Positions 1 to 9,195 of a stretch of DNA of 64,000 bases are shown piece after piece. This stretch comes from CAWAVN01 sp963844315 (lineage in GTDB: Bacteria; Planctomycetota; Planctomycetia; Planctomycetales; Planctomycetaceae), in the NCBI GenBank assembly GCA_963844315.1, contig CAWJOC010000024.1, forward strand, positions 124,001-188,000, in the 5' to 3' direction. The first letter of the stretch is position 1. Each line of letters opens with the position of its first letter. A program made the position numbers and the translations under genes. The notes under the pieces are model-generated. The model did not search any database and had not been told where the DNA came from. It saw nothing but the letters and a program-made list of their open reading frames with translations.

Positions 1-96
1 AAATCTTCGCCGGGTATCCTATCCGAGCAGGACGCGGATTGCCATGAACCGCCGGGATGGGCTTGGTTTCTTGTTACGCCACGCCCTTCGCTGCGT

Positions 97-179
97 TGGG
101 TGGCACGACCAGACCAACGGGCTGGGCGTGGTTTGATGGTTCGCCATGCCCTTCGCAAAGCCTCAGGGCGTGCCACCCA
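97..179. repeat. Palindromic GGTGGCACG repeat, copy 1
   Basis: A unit of about 83 bp that begins TGGGTGGCACG and ends CGTGCCACCCA, so its ends are inverted repeats. It is the reverse complement of related copies at 5092-5172 and, shortened, at 18438-18487. It lies beyond the 3' end of the transglutaminase-like gene. The rest of bases 1-212 shows no gene. The copy at 5092 is flanked by direct repeats, so the family may be mobile. Confidence 0.75.
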
Positions 180-212
180 AGCCGCAAACGGTCCCCCATT
201 CCAGGCAAGCGT

Positions 213-1319
213 TTACCGGCTGGCGGTGGTCTGGTCGTCCCATTTCCGCAGGGCAAAAACCGGGAGGCCAGCCGTGATGTAGCGCAGGGCGTAGAATCCC
301 GCCACAAAGGCCGACACGATCAAGAGGCATTTGTGCGGGCGGAAGGGTTCGATGAGCCGGGCGGGGGCGGCATTGTACTCGGTCGCCAGGACCAGCATGC
401 TCGGCCGCTCGCGGAACTTGAGCAGATGCGACCAGCGGGAGGAAGCCTGGAGCGTGGTCCCGGAGAGGGCATAGCATTGGCCATTTAAGATGATGTTGCG
501 ATACCACAGGTCGTCGAAGGTTGGGGACGCCTCCGATGGGCCTAGGTTGTCCTCCGCGAGAATCGGTAGCGGAAATACCACCTGATCCCGCTCCACGGCA
601 TAAACCAGTTCCGCCATCGACAACGGATGGCCCTCGGAATCGGTGAAGTACACATTCATGTGCGGATCGACGAAGACCCACTGGTGATCGTCGCGGTCGA
701 AGTATTCCGCCGTCACATGGCCTTCCTGCCAGAGCACCCGTGACTGAACACCTAGTGATTGCAGAATCTCATTGAGCAGAATGGCATGTTCGCTGCAAAG
801 GCAGTACAACTCCCGGCCTTGGCGGTACAGCGTCTCGGCGTTGGCGGTCTCGGCTTGGGGTTTTGTGGGATCGCCGCGATTCAGACGCCCGCGGACCACC
901 GCCACCGCGCGGGACAAAAGCTCCATGTCCGATTTCGTCGGCCCGACCGATTGGCGGATTTCCGCTTGGCTGGCGGGCGTGAGCAGGGAAGCCCTTAAAC
1001 GAAAATCGAGCGAACCTTCCTCGAAGGGGATCTGGCCGCTCTCATCGGGAACGGCGTGGAATCCGTCATACGAAGCCACGATCACCCGATGCAGCGAATA
1101 GGGAATGAGATACACGGAGGCCGCCAGCGTTCCCAACCCAATCGCCAGGATCACGCAGCCATGCCGGAACACCGGATGAAACCGGGATTTTTGAGAAATG
1201 GCTGGACGCAACAAAGTTTTCCAGTACGATAGAAGTGAAGCGACCCGCCAGCGTGCGGTCACCCGCATCTTGGTAGGGAAGCCGGGCCGGTGAGGGTGAT
1301 GCTGCCAGGCAGTTCTCAC
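213..1319 (-). CDS. Transglutaminase-like membrane protein
   Basis: A 368-residue protein. A transmembrane segment at about residues 54-74 and another near 333-353 bracket an extracytoplasmic part that contains a transglutaminase-type (papain-like) core. The Cys-His-Asp triad is visible as Cys175 in LYCLCSEHAI, His201 in EGHVTAEYF and Asp218 in FVDPH, with the usual spacing. This fold acts as a cysteine peptidase or amidase; the substrate cannot be read from the sequence. The start is uncertain: Met18 is an alternative, and the first 50 residues are basic and poorly conserved in appearance. The gene stands alone and points away from its upstream neighbour's coding end, with about 180 bp between them and no recognisable feature there. 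Confidence 0.7.
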   Translation of the reverse strand: MRTAWQHHPHRPGFPTKMRVTARWRVASLLSYWKTLLRPAISQKSRFHPVFRHGCVILAIGLGTLAASVYLIPYSLHRVIVASYDGFHAVPDESGQIPFEEGSLDFRLRASLLTPASQAEIRQSVGPTKSDMELLSRAVAVVRGRLNRGDPTKPQAETANAETLYRQGRELYCLCSEHAILLNEILQSLGVQSRVLWQEGHVTAEYFDRDDHQWVFVDPHMNVYFTDSEGHPLSMAELVYAVERDQVVFPLPILAEDNLGPSEASPTFDDLWYRNIILNGQCYALSGTTLQASSRWSHLLKFRERPSMLVLATEYNAAPARLIEPFRPHKCLLIVSAFVAGFYALRYITAGLPVFALRKWDDQTTASR

Positions 1320-1500
1320 CGGCCCCCATTAAAAATTCCCGATGTTGGTTCTGTCGAAATCCAACATCGACAACAAGTTATCTCAATTCTTGCCCTTTCG
1401 GGATTGGTTGGACGGCACTTTCGCCTCAAAGTAAACCCCCAACCCTCGAAAAAGTTTCGGTCGGAAGCGATTTGTTTGTCGAAGAGTTGAGGGATTTCCC

Positions 1501-3081
1501 TCATCGAATCCGGCGGTAGACGTAGGCAAAGCATCCATAGGGATCGCCCGGATCGCCGAATACCCAAACGAGTTCATCCTCCCAGCGAACATGGGAGTAA
1601 TACCGATCGGTAGACCGGCTCGCGATGCGATAATCATACGCGGTGGACTGAGGCAGGGCCTTGTCGAAAAACGCGCGGTGGGCAATGACTTTTCGACCGT
1701 CCGCCAGAAAATCCAGCGCGAATTCCTCATCCACGACGTAGACCGCGTCCGTCGGCAACTCTTTGAGCAAACTCTCCGCGAACCGCGGGGCGTTGAAATG
1801 GATGTGTCTGGCATTCTGGAGATATGCCAGATTCATCCGAATGCGGGATCCCATGAGCAGGGACACCACAAGCCCCATCCCCAAGGCCACGGAAACCATT
1901 CGGCCAAACCGACGCCAGGAACACATCGCCGACATCGCGCGGTCGATTCCCCAGCCGACCCCCACGAAAGCCAGGGCCGAAGGGTAACTGAAATACCCAA
2001 ACACCGGGTGGTGCGGACCGACCAGAACACAGATCAGCCCCGCGCCGGAAATCGCCAGCCAACCCACCGCCCAGAGCGCGGGCCGGGCTTCGATCCGTCC
2101 GAAAACGAAGCACGCCGCCGTCCCGGCAAAAGGCAGAAAAAACTGCCACCAGCCCATGTGCGGCCATAAAAACTTCGCGTGAAACATGAATGAATCGAAC
2201 GGCCAAACCAGCCGTTCCCAGAGCGGCCCGCCCCGGATCGGGCGCAGGAACTGGTTGCGAAACTGGATCTGGAAAATCTCCGGTTCTTGAACAATCAACA
2301 ACAGCCAAAGGGCAGCCACCAGCATAGCCACCGCCGCCAGCATCAAGGGGGCGATCACGCGTTCCCGCCCGCGACCGGCCAAAGCCATCCAGCCCGCCAT
2401 CTGCACGGCATAGGCCAATGCGAACGGGTGGGTCAAACCGCCCAGCCCAATCGCCATCCCAGAGGCGAATAGCCAGCGCCATTTCTTTGTCTCGGTCCAG
2501 GACAGCGTGGCCAGAATCGCCAATAGCCCGAAGGCCGAGCACAGCATGTCCGGCCTGGAAGCGAAGGCCGAGAAATAGAACCAGCGGGACATCATAAACA
2601 GGCCCATCCCCCACAGGGCCGCTCCCGCGCTGGCCCCGCACCGGACGGCCAAATGCCCGGCGAGAAACAATAGCAGCATCCCCGCCGCCGCCGAGGGAAG
2701 CCGGGCGGTTCCATACTCCGCGGGCAGAACCGCATAAAACCCTGCCTGCACATAGAAGTACAAGGGCGGCTCCAAAAACACCAACTCATCCACCCGGTAA
2801 TAGGGCGACTTCACATTCCGGGAGGGCAGATGCGGCAGTTGGGGCCGCCCGGTTTCCAAAATGGTCAGTCCCGGAACGGCGTAGCACTCTTCATCCTGCC
2901 AACCCGGTTCCCGGTACATGGAAGGCAAACGCCACGCGAGAAACAACAGCCCGATCAGCACCAACCCCCAATTGGCCATCCGGGCGGTGTCGAGCGAATG
3001 CCGTTTCGCGTAGCCCAAAAGGGCAAAACCTAGGACGACAGCCGCGATCACCGCGCTGAGAAGATAAAGCGGATCAATCAT
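1501..3081 (-). CDS. GT39/ArnT-like membrane glycosyltransferase
   Basis: A 526-residue polytopic protein with about ten hydrophobic segments, resembling the GT-C dolichyl-phosphate-mannose mannosyltransferase / ArnT group. Such enzymes transfer a sugar from a polyprenyl-phosphate donor to lipid or protein on the outer face of the inner membrane. An acidic motif in the first periplasmic loop (QDEECYAVPG) sits where the family has its catalytic Asp or Glu, followed by a typical EPPLYFYVQAGFY stretch. I chose Met at 3081 because it directly precedes the first membrane helix; the open frame continues upstream to 3243, but that part looks non-coding. The C-terminal 110 residues form a soluble domain. 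Donor and acceptor are unknown. Confidence 0.72.
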   Translation of the reverse strand: MIDPLYLLSAVIAAVVLGFALLGYAKRHSLDTARMANWGLVLIGLLFLAWRLPSMYREPGWQDEECYAVPGLTILETGRPQLPHLPSRNVKSPYYRVDELVFLEPPLYFYVQAGFYAVLPAEYGTARLPSAAAGMLLLFLAGHLAVRCGASAGAALWGMGLFMMSRWFYFSAFASRPDMLCSAFGLLAILATLSWTETKKWRWLFASGMAIGLGGLTHPFALAYAVQMAGWMALAGRGRERVIAPLMLAAVAMLVAALWLLLIVQEPEIFQIQFRNQFLRPIRGGPLWERLVWPFDSFMFHAKFLWPHMGWWQFFLPFAGTAACFVFGRIEARPALWAVGWLAISGAGLICVLVGPHHPVFGYFSYPSALAFVGVGWGIDRAMSAMCSWRRFGRMVSVALGMGLVVSLLMGSRIRMNLAYLQNARHIHFNAPRFAESLLKELPTDAVYVVDEEFALDFLADGRKVIAHRAFFDKALPQSTAYDYRIASRSTDRYYSHVRWEDELVWVFGDPGDPYGCFAYVYRRIR

Positions 3082-3319
3082 GGGGGTCTCTTTGCCGAAG
3101 AAACCCCAACAATCGTGTAAAACTTTCCCCGCTGTCAAGGCCCGTTGCGTCCCCTGGAACAAAGGCTCCTCGATATTGGGCATTCCAGAATTCTGCCACG
3201 AACGGAAGGAGCCTGTCCTCCTTGCTTTACGGACTTGAATCACTCCAAGAGTATGGTAACAATTGTTCGGTAATGTCGTACGATGAGCCTCCGTATGTCT
3301 TTGGCGAGAACGAAGAATT

Positions 3320-3937
3320 ATGAACGATCATCCAAACAACGGTCATCCGTTCCCGCTGTCGTACCACTCACTCATTTGGATTGCCGTTGCTTGCCTGCTC
3401 CTCTTCAAGACCGGATCGGACATTGCATTTCACACGCAGAAGGAGGCCGTCCAGATCCGTACGATTTCGGAGGCTCGTTCGGTTGAACCGAACAGTCTTG
3501 TTGACGTGCATTTGCCGCTCGATTTGGAAAAAGGCATTGTGGTCGAAAGTGAATTGGGCGGCGACTCATACAGCATTGTTCCGTTTGCAGGCACTGGATT
3601 CCGCTTGCTTTACGCAGAACCGGGAATCATTGATGAAGGGGCATCGCCTCCCTTCTCTGGCCGTGCCGCTGCGAAGGACTTTGCGGACGACTGGAGCGTG
3701 TCGTCATCCGACGATGCAAAGCTGCACGAGTTGTTTGATGACGAAGTCCCGGAAGATGCAATTCTTGTTCGCCGGGCCGACGGTGAGGGCATCAATTTGT
3801 GGCAGTGGTTTACTAGCATCGGCGCGGGGATTTATTTGGTTTGGAAAGTCATTTCGGTGATCCGCTGGTTCTCTGGAGATGATGCGCCAGAATCGCCGAA
3901 GCCGAGGGATGAGGCTGACGATCAGGAATGGGATTAG
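3320..3937 (+). CDS. Hypothetical two-helix membrane protein
   Basis: A 205-residue protein of unrecognised family. A hydrophobic segment near residues 16-31 and another near 163-183 bracket a 130-residue acidic middle part rich in Asp, Glu and Ser. The short C-terminal tail is strongly acidic (ends DDQEWD). Base composition is less GC-rich than its neighbours. The upstream 75 bp hold no strong Shine-Dalgarno sequence. It is separated by 217 bp from the DUF4112 gene on the same strand. No function can be assigned. Confidence 0.55.
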   Translation: MNDHPNNGHPFPLSYHSLIWIAVACLLLFKTGSDIAFHTQKEAVQIRTISEARSVEPNSLVDVHLPLDLEKGIVVESELGGDSYSIVPFAGTGFRLLYAEPGIIDEGASPPFSGRAAAKDFADDWSVSSSDDAKLHELFDDEVPEDAILVRRADGEGINLWQWFTSIGAGIYLVWKVISVIRWFSGDDAPESPKPRDEADDQEWD

Positions 3938-4153
3938 GTCCAGTCATGTGAAACAAACACGTTCAGAAATGGGAGGGCCGGCCGTTGGCAACGAAACGAC
4001 CAGTCCGATTCCATCCCGTTCACTTCCGAGCCATGCCATTCGCCTAAAGCCCTGCCGGACAGCCACTTGTTTCGGCCCGAAAGCTCCGGCACACAAATTG
4101 CACTTGATTTGTTCTCTCAAACCGATGAGCAAACCCCCAACAGGGAATCCCCG

Positions 4154-4549
4154 ATGCCAACATTCACCAAGACGAAAACCTCTTTCCCAAAAGCGGCTTC
4201 GCCCGTCCAGACCAGCCAGCAAACCCGGTTGGACCAGATCGAGCAACTGACGCGCTTTCTGGATGAGGCCTTTCGGATTCCCGGCACGAACATTCGCGTC
4301 GGCTGGGATACGATCATCGGCTTGGTTCCCGGCCTGGGCGACGTGGCCACGACGGCAATGTCGGCCTACCTGATTCACCAAGCCCGCCAAGCGGGGGCCT
4401 CGAAATGGGTGATCGCCCGCATGCTGGGAAACGTGGGACTCGACTTGACGATCGGGGCCGTGCCGCTCCTGGGTGATGCGTTCGATATGTTTTTCAAATC
4501 CAACCGGCGAAACGCCCGGCTGCTCAAACGTCACTTGGACCGCACTTAA
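4154..4549 (+). CDS. DUF4112 family protein
   Basis: A 131-residue protein starting at the ATG at 4154. The frame is open upstream to 4067, but that stretch looks non-coding. The core matches the DUF4112 pattern: an amphipathic helix (LTRFLDEAFRIPGTNIRVGW), then DTIIGLVPGLGD, a hydrophobic helix, and a second half-repeat, IGAVPLLGDAFD. The two Gly-Asp half motifs are characteristic. It is probably a small membrane-associated protein of unknown role. It is followed 50 bp later by another small gene on the same strand that may be co-transcribed. Confidence 0.75.
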   Translation: MPTFTKTKTSFPKAASPVQTSQQTRLDQIEQLTRFLDEAFRIPGTNIRVGWDTIIGLVPGLGDVATTAMSAYLIHQARQAGASKWVIARMLGNVGLDLTIGAVPLLGDAFDMFFKSNRRNARLLKRHLDRT

Positions 4550-4598
4550 TCATCAACGGACTTCTCCTTTTGAATACCCATTAGTCGGAGATTTTCTC

Positions 4599-4967
4599 AT
4601 GGCCATAGACACCTTCGACCGGCTGGCCCGGACCATTGAAATTCAACCCGCCCGCGTGCATCTCAAAGGCATTTACGCCGGGGCAATTGAGGTGCCGATC
4701 TACATCGGCGATTTCCGGAATTGCGGCATGGAGCTGGATGATTTCTTTCTGGAAATCGAAGGCGAACCCGAATGCCTGAAACCGGCCCGCCGGGAATATT
4801 TTAACGGCCAGCTGAGGTTCTTATTCATCTCCGAACACGTTCGGGAAACGAGACGGTTGCCCAGGGAATTGCAATTGCACTGGGGCGAAAAGCCTCAGGA
4901 AGGCTCCTGCGGAATGACCTTGGAGTTTTACGAGTGGACGGACGATGGACCAGCCGATGAATCCTAA
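4599..4967 (+). CDS. Hypothetical 122-residue protein
   Basis: A soluble acidic protein with no signal peptide or membrane segment and no recognised family. The start is the ATG at 4599. The predicted content is mostly beta strands alternating with charged loops, ending FYEWTDDGPADES. It follows the DUF4112 gene by 50 bp and is closed by a clear intrinsic terminator at 4989-5026, so the two genes probably form one transcript. Confidence 0.55.
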   Translation: MAIDTFDRLARTIEIQPARVHLKGIYAGAIEVPIYIGDFRNCGMELDDFFLEIEGEPECLKPARREYFNGQLRFLFISEHVRETRRLPRELQLHWGEKPQEGSCGMTLEFYEWTDDGPADES

Positions 4968-4988
4968 GACTTTTCATCCGAGCGCAAG

Positions 4989-5026
4989 CGCCCGCGAGTT
5001 TTCTGAAAAGAACTCGCGGGCGTTTT
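4989..5026 (+). terminator. Rho-independent terminator
   Basis: A perfect 12-bp stem, CGCCCGCGAGTT paired with AACTCGCGGGCG, with a 10-nt loop and a following TTTT. It lies 22 bp after the stop of the 122-residue gene and fits as its terminator. Confidence 0.85.
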
Positions 5027-5074
5027 GCGTTACCCGGAAACCATGCCGCCGTTTTTGCCAGGGATGTTTTCCGG

Positions 5075-5195
5075 GTTACTCCAACTCGGCTTGGGTGGCA
5101 CGCTCTGAGGCTTTGCGAAGGGCGTGGCGAGCGTGAGAACCACGCCCATCCCGTTGGTCTGGGCGTGCCACCTCCCGAGTTACTCCAACTCGGCT
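5075..5195. mobile_element. Palindromic GGTGGCACG element with 17-bp direct flanks
   Basis: Copy 2 of the GGTGGCACG palindromic repeat (5092-5172). It is flanked by two exact copies of GTTACTCCAACTCGGCT at 5075-5091 and 5179-5195. The right copy contains the stop and last codons of the ExbD-like gene; the left copy is a duplicate outside the gene. This looks like a non-coding element that inserted at the gene's 3' end and duplicated 17 bp of target. It encodes no protein and would depend on an enzyme acting in trans. Confidence 0.6.
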
Positions 5196-6036
5196 CCTAA
5201 GACGGCGGGGATGAACTGCGTGCGGTCGTTGGTGGTGTTGAACAGCCTGAGCGTGGCGTCCAACCCTTCGCGGGCCGGTTCGCGGTAATAGCGTTCCAGG
5301 TCTCCCTTCCAGGACACGACCAACACCACAATCCCCTTGGGCTGGGGCAACGTCTGGTAGGCTTTGAACAACCTTTGGGCAAAGGCTTCGGCGGCTTCGG
5401 TCTCGGCCTTTTTCTTGGCCAAGGCTTGCTCGCGCGGGCTTAATTTGGCCAACCGCTGCTCTTCAAACAAGTTGGCCCGGTCGCGGACCAGCACGGTTTT
5501 CGTTTCATCGCCCGCCTTCAGGTGGGCCAACCCGTCGGACTCGATAAACAACGTCCACACGTCCACGCGCTTTCGCATGGCTTGATGCGTGAGCAGGTGC
5601 TTGATCACATCGTTCTTGTGCTCATCAGCCAGGGCGTCCACCATTTCCCGCAGTTGCTGTTGCTCTTCGGGGCTGCGTCCTCGGACGCAAGCGCCTTGTC
5701 CAGCACTTCCTGCGGAATCTGAAACAACTTCGCGACCAGTTCGGCCAGATCCCTCCGCTGGTTGAGCGCCTTTTGCATCTCTTCCGTCAAGTCGGCCAGT
5801 TGGGCCTGAAGTTGCGATTGCAAAGTTTGCCGGTCGTTTAACAGGGCCGCGAGCTTTTCCTCCGCCAGGCGTTTCTCTTCCAAGGCGTCGGCGGTTTGCT
5901 GGTCGGCCTTAAGGGAAATGTCCTCCACGGCTTTTGTCGAGGCCAGCCGCACTTCCAGGTACTGCGCGAAAATCACGATCAGCAGCAGATCCAAGAGCGG
6001 GGTGAGTTGCAGGCTGAGCTTTCTGCGGACGATCAT
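5180..6036 (-). CDS. ExbD/TolR-like protein with coiled coil (frameshifted)
   Basis: The N-terminus has the ExbD/TolR signature: a short basic segment, then one helix with the conserved membrane Asp (LTPLLDLLLIVIFAQYLEV). A periplasmic coiled coil of about 80 residues rich in Glu, Lys and Leu follows, then a C-terminal alpha/beta domain of about 150 residues. The reading frame changes near 5675 in a GCCCC run; reading through gives a smooth join (EDAAPEEQQQLREMVDAL). The start lies 1 nt after the stop of the ExbB-like gene, so the pair is translationally coupled. Together they should form a proton-driven channel complex. The globular C-terminal domain is unlike the short domain of classical ExbD. 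Confidence 0.7.
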
Positions 6037-6037
6037 T

Positions 6038-6694
6038 TCAAACGTCGCCTCCCACGGGGGCGATGGTCAATTCGCGTTTGACCTTCGCCACCGTTTCGCG
6101 GACGTGCATCCGGTTTTCGGTGAGGCGGGTGAAGGGCGGCTCCAGAATCCCGTTGATAAACATTAAGACGATCGCCGACACTAGCCCCGCGAACGTGGAC
6201 CAGATCGCATCGCCGAACCGCTGCACAATGAAGGACACCGTCGTGGCGGATTCGAGGTGCTTGGGATCCTGAAGCGCCGCCCCGATCGCGAAAATCGTTC
6301 CCAAGACCCCGGCCAAGGGATAGGCTTCAATCATCGTCCGGCAAAGGTTGTAGCAGGTTTCAAAGCTCAGCGAGTTCAAATACCGGCGGTTTTCATCCAG
6401 GATGTTGATGCGAAGCTGGAGTGCCTCGCGATCCACCCGGCGAGCGGGGTTTTCAACGACCTCGTTGACATCGGCGAGAAAGGCTTCCACCTGGTCGGAC
6501 AGATGCACGGTGCTGTCCATGATGCTGCGATGCCTGAGGTTCGAGGTGAACTGCGACAGCGACGAGGCGATGATCCGTAAATCCCGGCGGGCCCAGACCC
6601 ACAGCAAAAAGAAAAACGCAAGATGCACCGCAAACGCCCCGGCGATCACATAGGTCGAAAGACTCGAAAGCGAATCCAATAGCGACGAATTCAT
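6038..6694 (-). CDS. MotA/TolQ/ExbB-like proton channel protein
   Basis: A 218-residue protein from the Met at 6694. It has one helix near residues 14-36, a cytoplasmic helical part, and two closely spaced C-terminal helices (AYPLAGVLGTIFAIGAAL and STFAGLVSAIVLMFINGIL). The Gly-Thr-Ile pattern of the second helix is typical of ExbB/TolQ. It pairs with the ExbD-like gene directly downstream. The complex would use the proton gradient to do work in the periplasm; the partner (a TonB or Tol-Pal equivalent) is not in the window. Confidence 0.75.
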   Translation of the reverse strand: MNSSLLDSLSSLSTYVIAGAFAVHLAFFFLLWVWARRDLRIIASSLSQFTSNLRHRSIMDSTVHLSDQVEAFLADVNEVVENPARRVDREALQLRINILDENRRYLNSLSFETCYNLCRTMIEAYPLAGVLGTIFAIGAALQDPKHLESATTVSFIVQRFGDAIWSTFAGLVSAIVLMFINGILEPPFTRLTENRMHVRETVAKVKRELTIAPVGGDV

Positions 6695-6736
6695 CGAGGG
6701 AAACCCTTGCCGGGAGGAAACAAGTTCGAGGCATTG

Positions 6737-6817
6737 TGGGAGGGTGAGGCTCTCGCCGAGCTGTTTTGACACGACGATTTAATTCGATAGCGGTTCGGCG
6801 GGAGCCTCGCCCTCCCA
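6737..6817. repeat. Inverted repeat upstream of the ExbB-like gene
   Basis: Left arm TGGGAGGGTGAGGCTCTCGC at 6737 and right arm ending GCGGGAGCCTCGCCCTCCCA at 6817 pair over about 25 bp with a few mismatches, with a 31-bp AT-richer spacer. It lies 43 bp upstream of the ExbB-like start, so it could be a repeat or a transcribed hairpin. Confidence 0.7.
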
Positions 6818-6908
6818 AGAATTGTAGGGTCCATTAACCGATGGGAACAGCGGCGAATCCCTGGTTCCCGCGTCGGAGAACGAACGCATCTTATGGAAAA
6901 TGCAAGGG

Positions 6909-7542
6909 TTAGGAAAGCGAGCCGCGTTCGATGACGTACAAAGCGCTCGCCGCCCGGAGGTTCGCCGCCCAGGCCCGGTTCACCGCCCGGCCACCGATGA
7001 TGGGCAGTTCTTTCAGAATCCGCACGTGCATCGTTTCCAGCATGTCGCGGAAATCGTGCATCGAAAGAAAGTGCAAGTTCGGCGTGTTGTACCACTCGTA
7101 AGGCAATTCGGAAGTCACCGGGGCGCGGCCATGTAATACGACTTGAAGCCGGACCCGCCAATGGCCGAAGTTCGGAACGACCACCAAAGCCCGCTTGGCT
7201 ACGCGGAGCATTTCCCTTAGCACTTCTTGCGGATGGCGGACTTGTTGCAATGTGGAGCTGAGCACCGCGAAATCGAAAGAGTCTTCTGGGAACTCCGGCA
7301 AGCCTTGGTCCAAGTCGCCATGAATCACCGGCACGCCCCGCGTGATGGTGGCAATCACCCCCTTGCGATTCAATTCGACGCCCTGCACGGTGCAGCCATG
7401 CTCATCGCGAAGCATGCTCAAAAGCCTGCCATCCCCGCAGCCCAAGTCGATCACCCGGCTACCAGGCTCAATCTGCGCGGATGATCTCATCCGTCAAAGC
7501 CTCGGTGGTATCCGGCAAACAATAGCGTTTGGTTTGCTGCAT
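6909..7542 (-). CDS. metW: MetW-like methyltransferase-fold protein
   Basis: A SAM-binding Rossmann fold: motif I is VIDLGCGDGRLL, followed by VQGVELN and a post-I FAVLSSTLQQVRHP. The C-terminal half (PNFGHWRVRLQ, PYEWYNTPNLHFLS) is diagnostic of MetW, which accompanies MetX in methionine synthesis in many bacteria. The continuous frame starts at 7490 just before IEPGSRV. A good N-terminal extension beginning at ATG 7542 (MQQTKRYCLPDTTEALTDEI) joins it if one base is restored near 7475, so the start is placed at 7542. It lies 76 bp after metX on the same strand. Confidence 0.85.
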
Positions 7543-7618
7543 GTTTTAGTAGGGGCAAAGGGGCAGAGGAATAAAGGGGCCAAGTTGAGTGGATGTCACT
7601 CCGGCCAATGGCGGAAAG

Positions 7619-8797
7619 CTAACGGCATCCCTGGCGTGTGCATTGGAGGAACGGTTTGACCAGATCAGTGAGCGGCGCTTCTTCGATTAGGAAAGCATCA
7701 TGGCCGAAGGGGCTGTCGAGTTCCATGAAGGACACGTCTTTTTTCGCTTTGAGGAGGGCCGCCACGATTTCCCGGCCCTGCGAGGTGGGGAACAGCCAAT
7801 CCGTGGTGTAAGTCACCACCAAAAAGCGGGCGTCGGTTTTGCCCAGGGCTTGGGTGAGCGAGCCATGCCCGTCCGCCAGATGGTAATAGTCCATCGCCTT
7901 GGTGAGGTGCAGATAACTGTTGGCGTCGAAGCGTTCCACGAACGTCCGGCCTTGGTAGTGCAGGTAGCTTTCGATTTGAAATTCCGTCTCCCGCATCAGG
8001 TCATAGGCGAAGGTGTCTGAGTGCTGGAGCCTTCTGCCGAATTTCTTTTCGATGGAGACTTCCGAGAGATACGTGATGTGGGCCAGCATCCGGGCCAAGG
8101 CCAGGCCGTAGTGCGGGCCTTCGGCTGCATCGTAAAAATTGCCGGCGTGAAAATGCGGGTCGGCCAGAATCGCCCGGCGGCCCACGGTGTTAAACGCAAT
8201 CCCTTGGGCGGACAAATTCGCGGCGGAGGCCAGCACGATTGCCGATTGAATCTGATCGGGAAACCGCGCGGCCCATTCGAGGACCTGCATGCCGCCCAGG
8301 CTGCCGCCGATGGTCGCGAGCAGTTTTTCGATGCCCAGGAACTTCACCAGGGCCGAGTGCACTTGCACAATGTCGCCGATGGTGATGACGGGAAAGTCGG
8401 AACAATACCTTTGGCCGGTCTGGGGATTAAGGCTGCTGGGTCCGGTCGTGCCCTGGCATCCGCCCAGGATATTGGCACAGATAACAAAATACTGATCGGT
8501 ATCCAGGCCCTTGCCGGGACCGATGAAGTTGTCCCACCAGCCGGGCTTTCGGCTTTCGGGCGTCCGCCAACCCGCCGCATGCGCATCGCCGGTAAGCGCG
8601 TGGCAGATAAAGATGGCATTGTCGCGGTTGGGCGAGAGTTTGCCGTAGGTCTCGTAAGCCACCGTGATCGGGCCAAGCTCTTTGCCGCTGGCCAAAACCA
8701 AGGGGTGTGGAGGCTCGAACAGCGTCGCGAATTGGGTTTCCACCAATCCGACGGAGTTTTTTCCGGGATCGAATGCTTTCAGAAGTTCTGTGGTCAT
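7619..8797 (-). CDS. metX: Homoserine O-acetyltransferase/O-acyltransferase
   Basis: A 392-residue alpha/beta-hydrolase-fold acyltransferase that activates homoserine with an acyl-CoA in methionine synthesis, in the cytoplasm. The nucleophile elbow is GGSLGGMQ with Ser166; the acid is Asp333 in TTDWLFP and the base is His366 in GHDAFL. The family motif NILGGCQGTTGPSS is present. Length is as expected and the frame is intact. MetW follows on the same strand, the common metX-metW order. Acetyl versus succinyl donor cannot be decided by eye. No SAM riboswitch could be recognised in the 400 bp upstream. Confidence 0.93.
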   Translation of the reverse strand: MTTELLKAFDPGKNSVGLVETQFATLFEPPHPLVLASGKELGPITVAYETYGKLSPNRDNAIFICHALTGDAHAAGWRTPESRKPGWWDNFIGPGKGLDTDQYFVICANILGGCQGTTGPSSLNPQTGQRYCSDFPVITIGDIVQVHSALVKFLGIEKLLATIGGSLGGMQVLEWAARFPDQIQSAIVLASAANLSAQGIAFNTVGRRAILADPHFHAGNFYDAAEGPHYGLALARMLAHITYLSEVSIEKKFGRRLQHSDTFAYDLMRETEFQIESYLHYQGRTFVERFDANSYLHLTKAMDYYHLADGHGSLTQALGKTDARFLVVTYTTDWLFPTSQGREIVAALLKAKKDVSFMELDSPFGHDAFLIEEAPLTDLVKPFLQCTRQGCR

Positions 8798-9195
8798 AAG
8801 GGAAATAGTATAAACGGAACCTGCAGCGTTGTCAGCGGTCAGCCAGAAAGACTCAGCCAGTTTGTGCTGGCCGCTCGCCGGAAGATTTATGCCCTTGGCT
8901 TTTTTTCGGCGCTTTTTTCGGAAAAAGGGTATCGGTGTTCTATGGGATCGCGCACTTTACCACATCACGCCCGAAAACCTGTTCAAAAGTTGAGACAAAT
9001 AGCCCCTTTTTGACAAGGCGGCGCAAAATGCTTGGAGGGGTCGCGTAGAGGTTTTCCAAGGGAAAAAGTTCCGCGATTCCTGAGGATGGGGCAATGGGTT
9101 TCATGGTTCGCCGCGTGGGGAACTGATATAAAATGGGGAAATCCTTGGATCAAATCGAGGCCGGTTGTGACCTTTTCACCGCAGATTCCCTAAGT
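8798..9195. other. Intergenic region, divergent promoters expected
   Basis: About 400 bp between the divergent metX and zinc-ribbon pseudokinase genes. It must hold promoters for both, but I see no clear -35/-10 pair, riboswitch, tRNA or repeat. A T-rich stretch lies near 8895-8925. Confidence 0.5.

Noticed and set aside
8021..9013. A 330-codon open frame on the plus strand
   Set aside because: It lies antisense to metX, which has clear catalytic motifs; the frame is a composition effect.
8798..9195. SAM riboswitch upstream of metX
   Set aside because: No conserved riboswitch core could be recognised by eye on the minus strand; a covariance search would decide.
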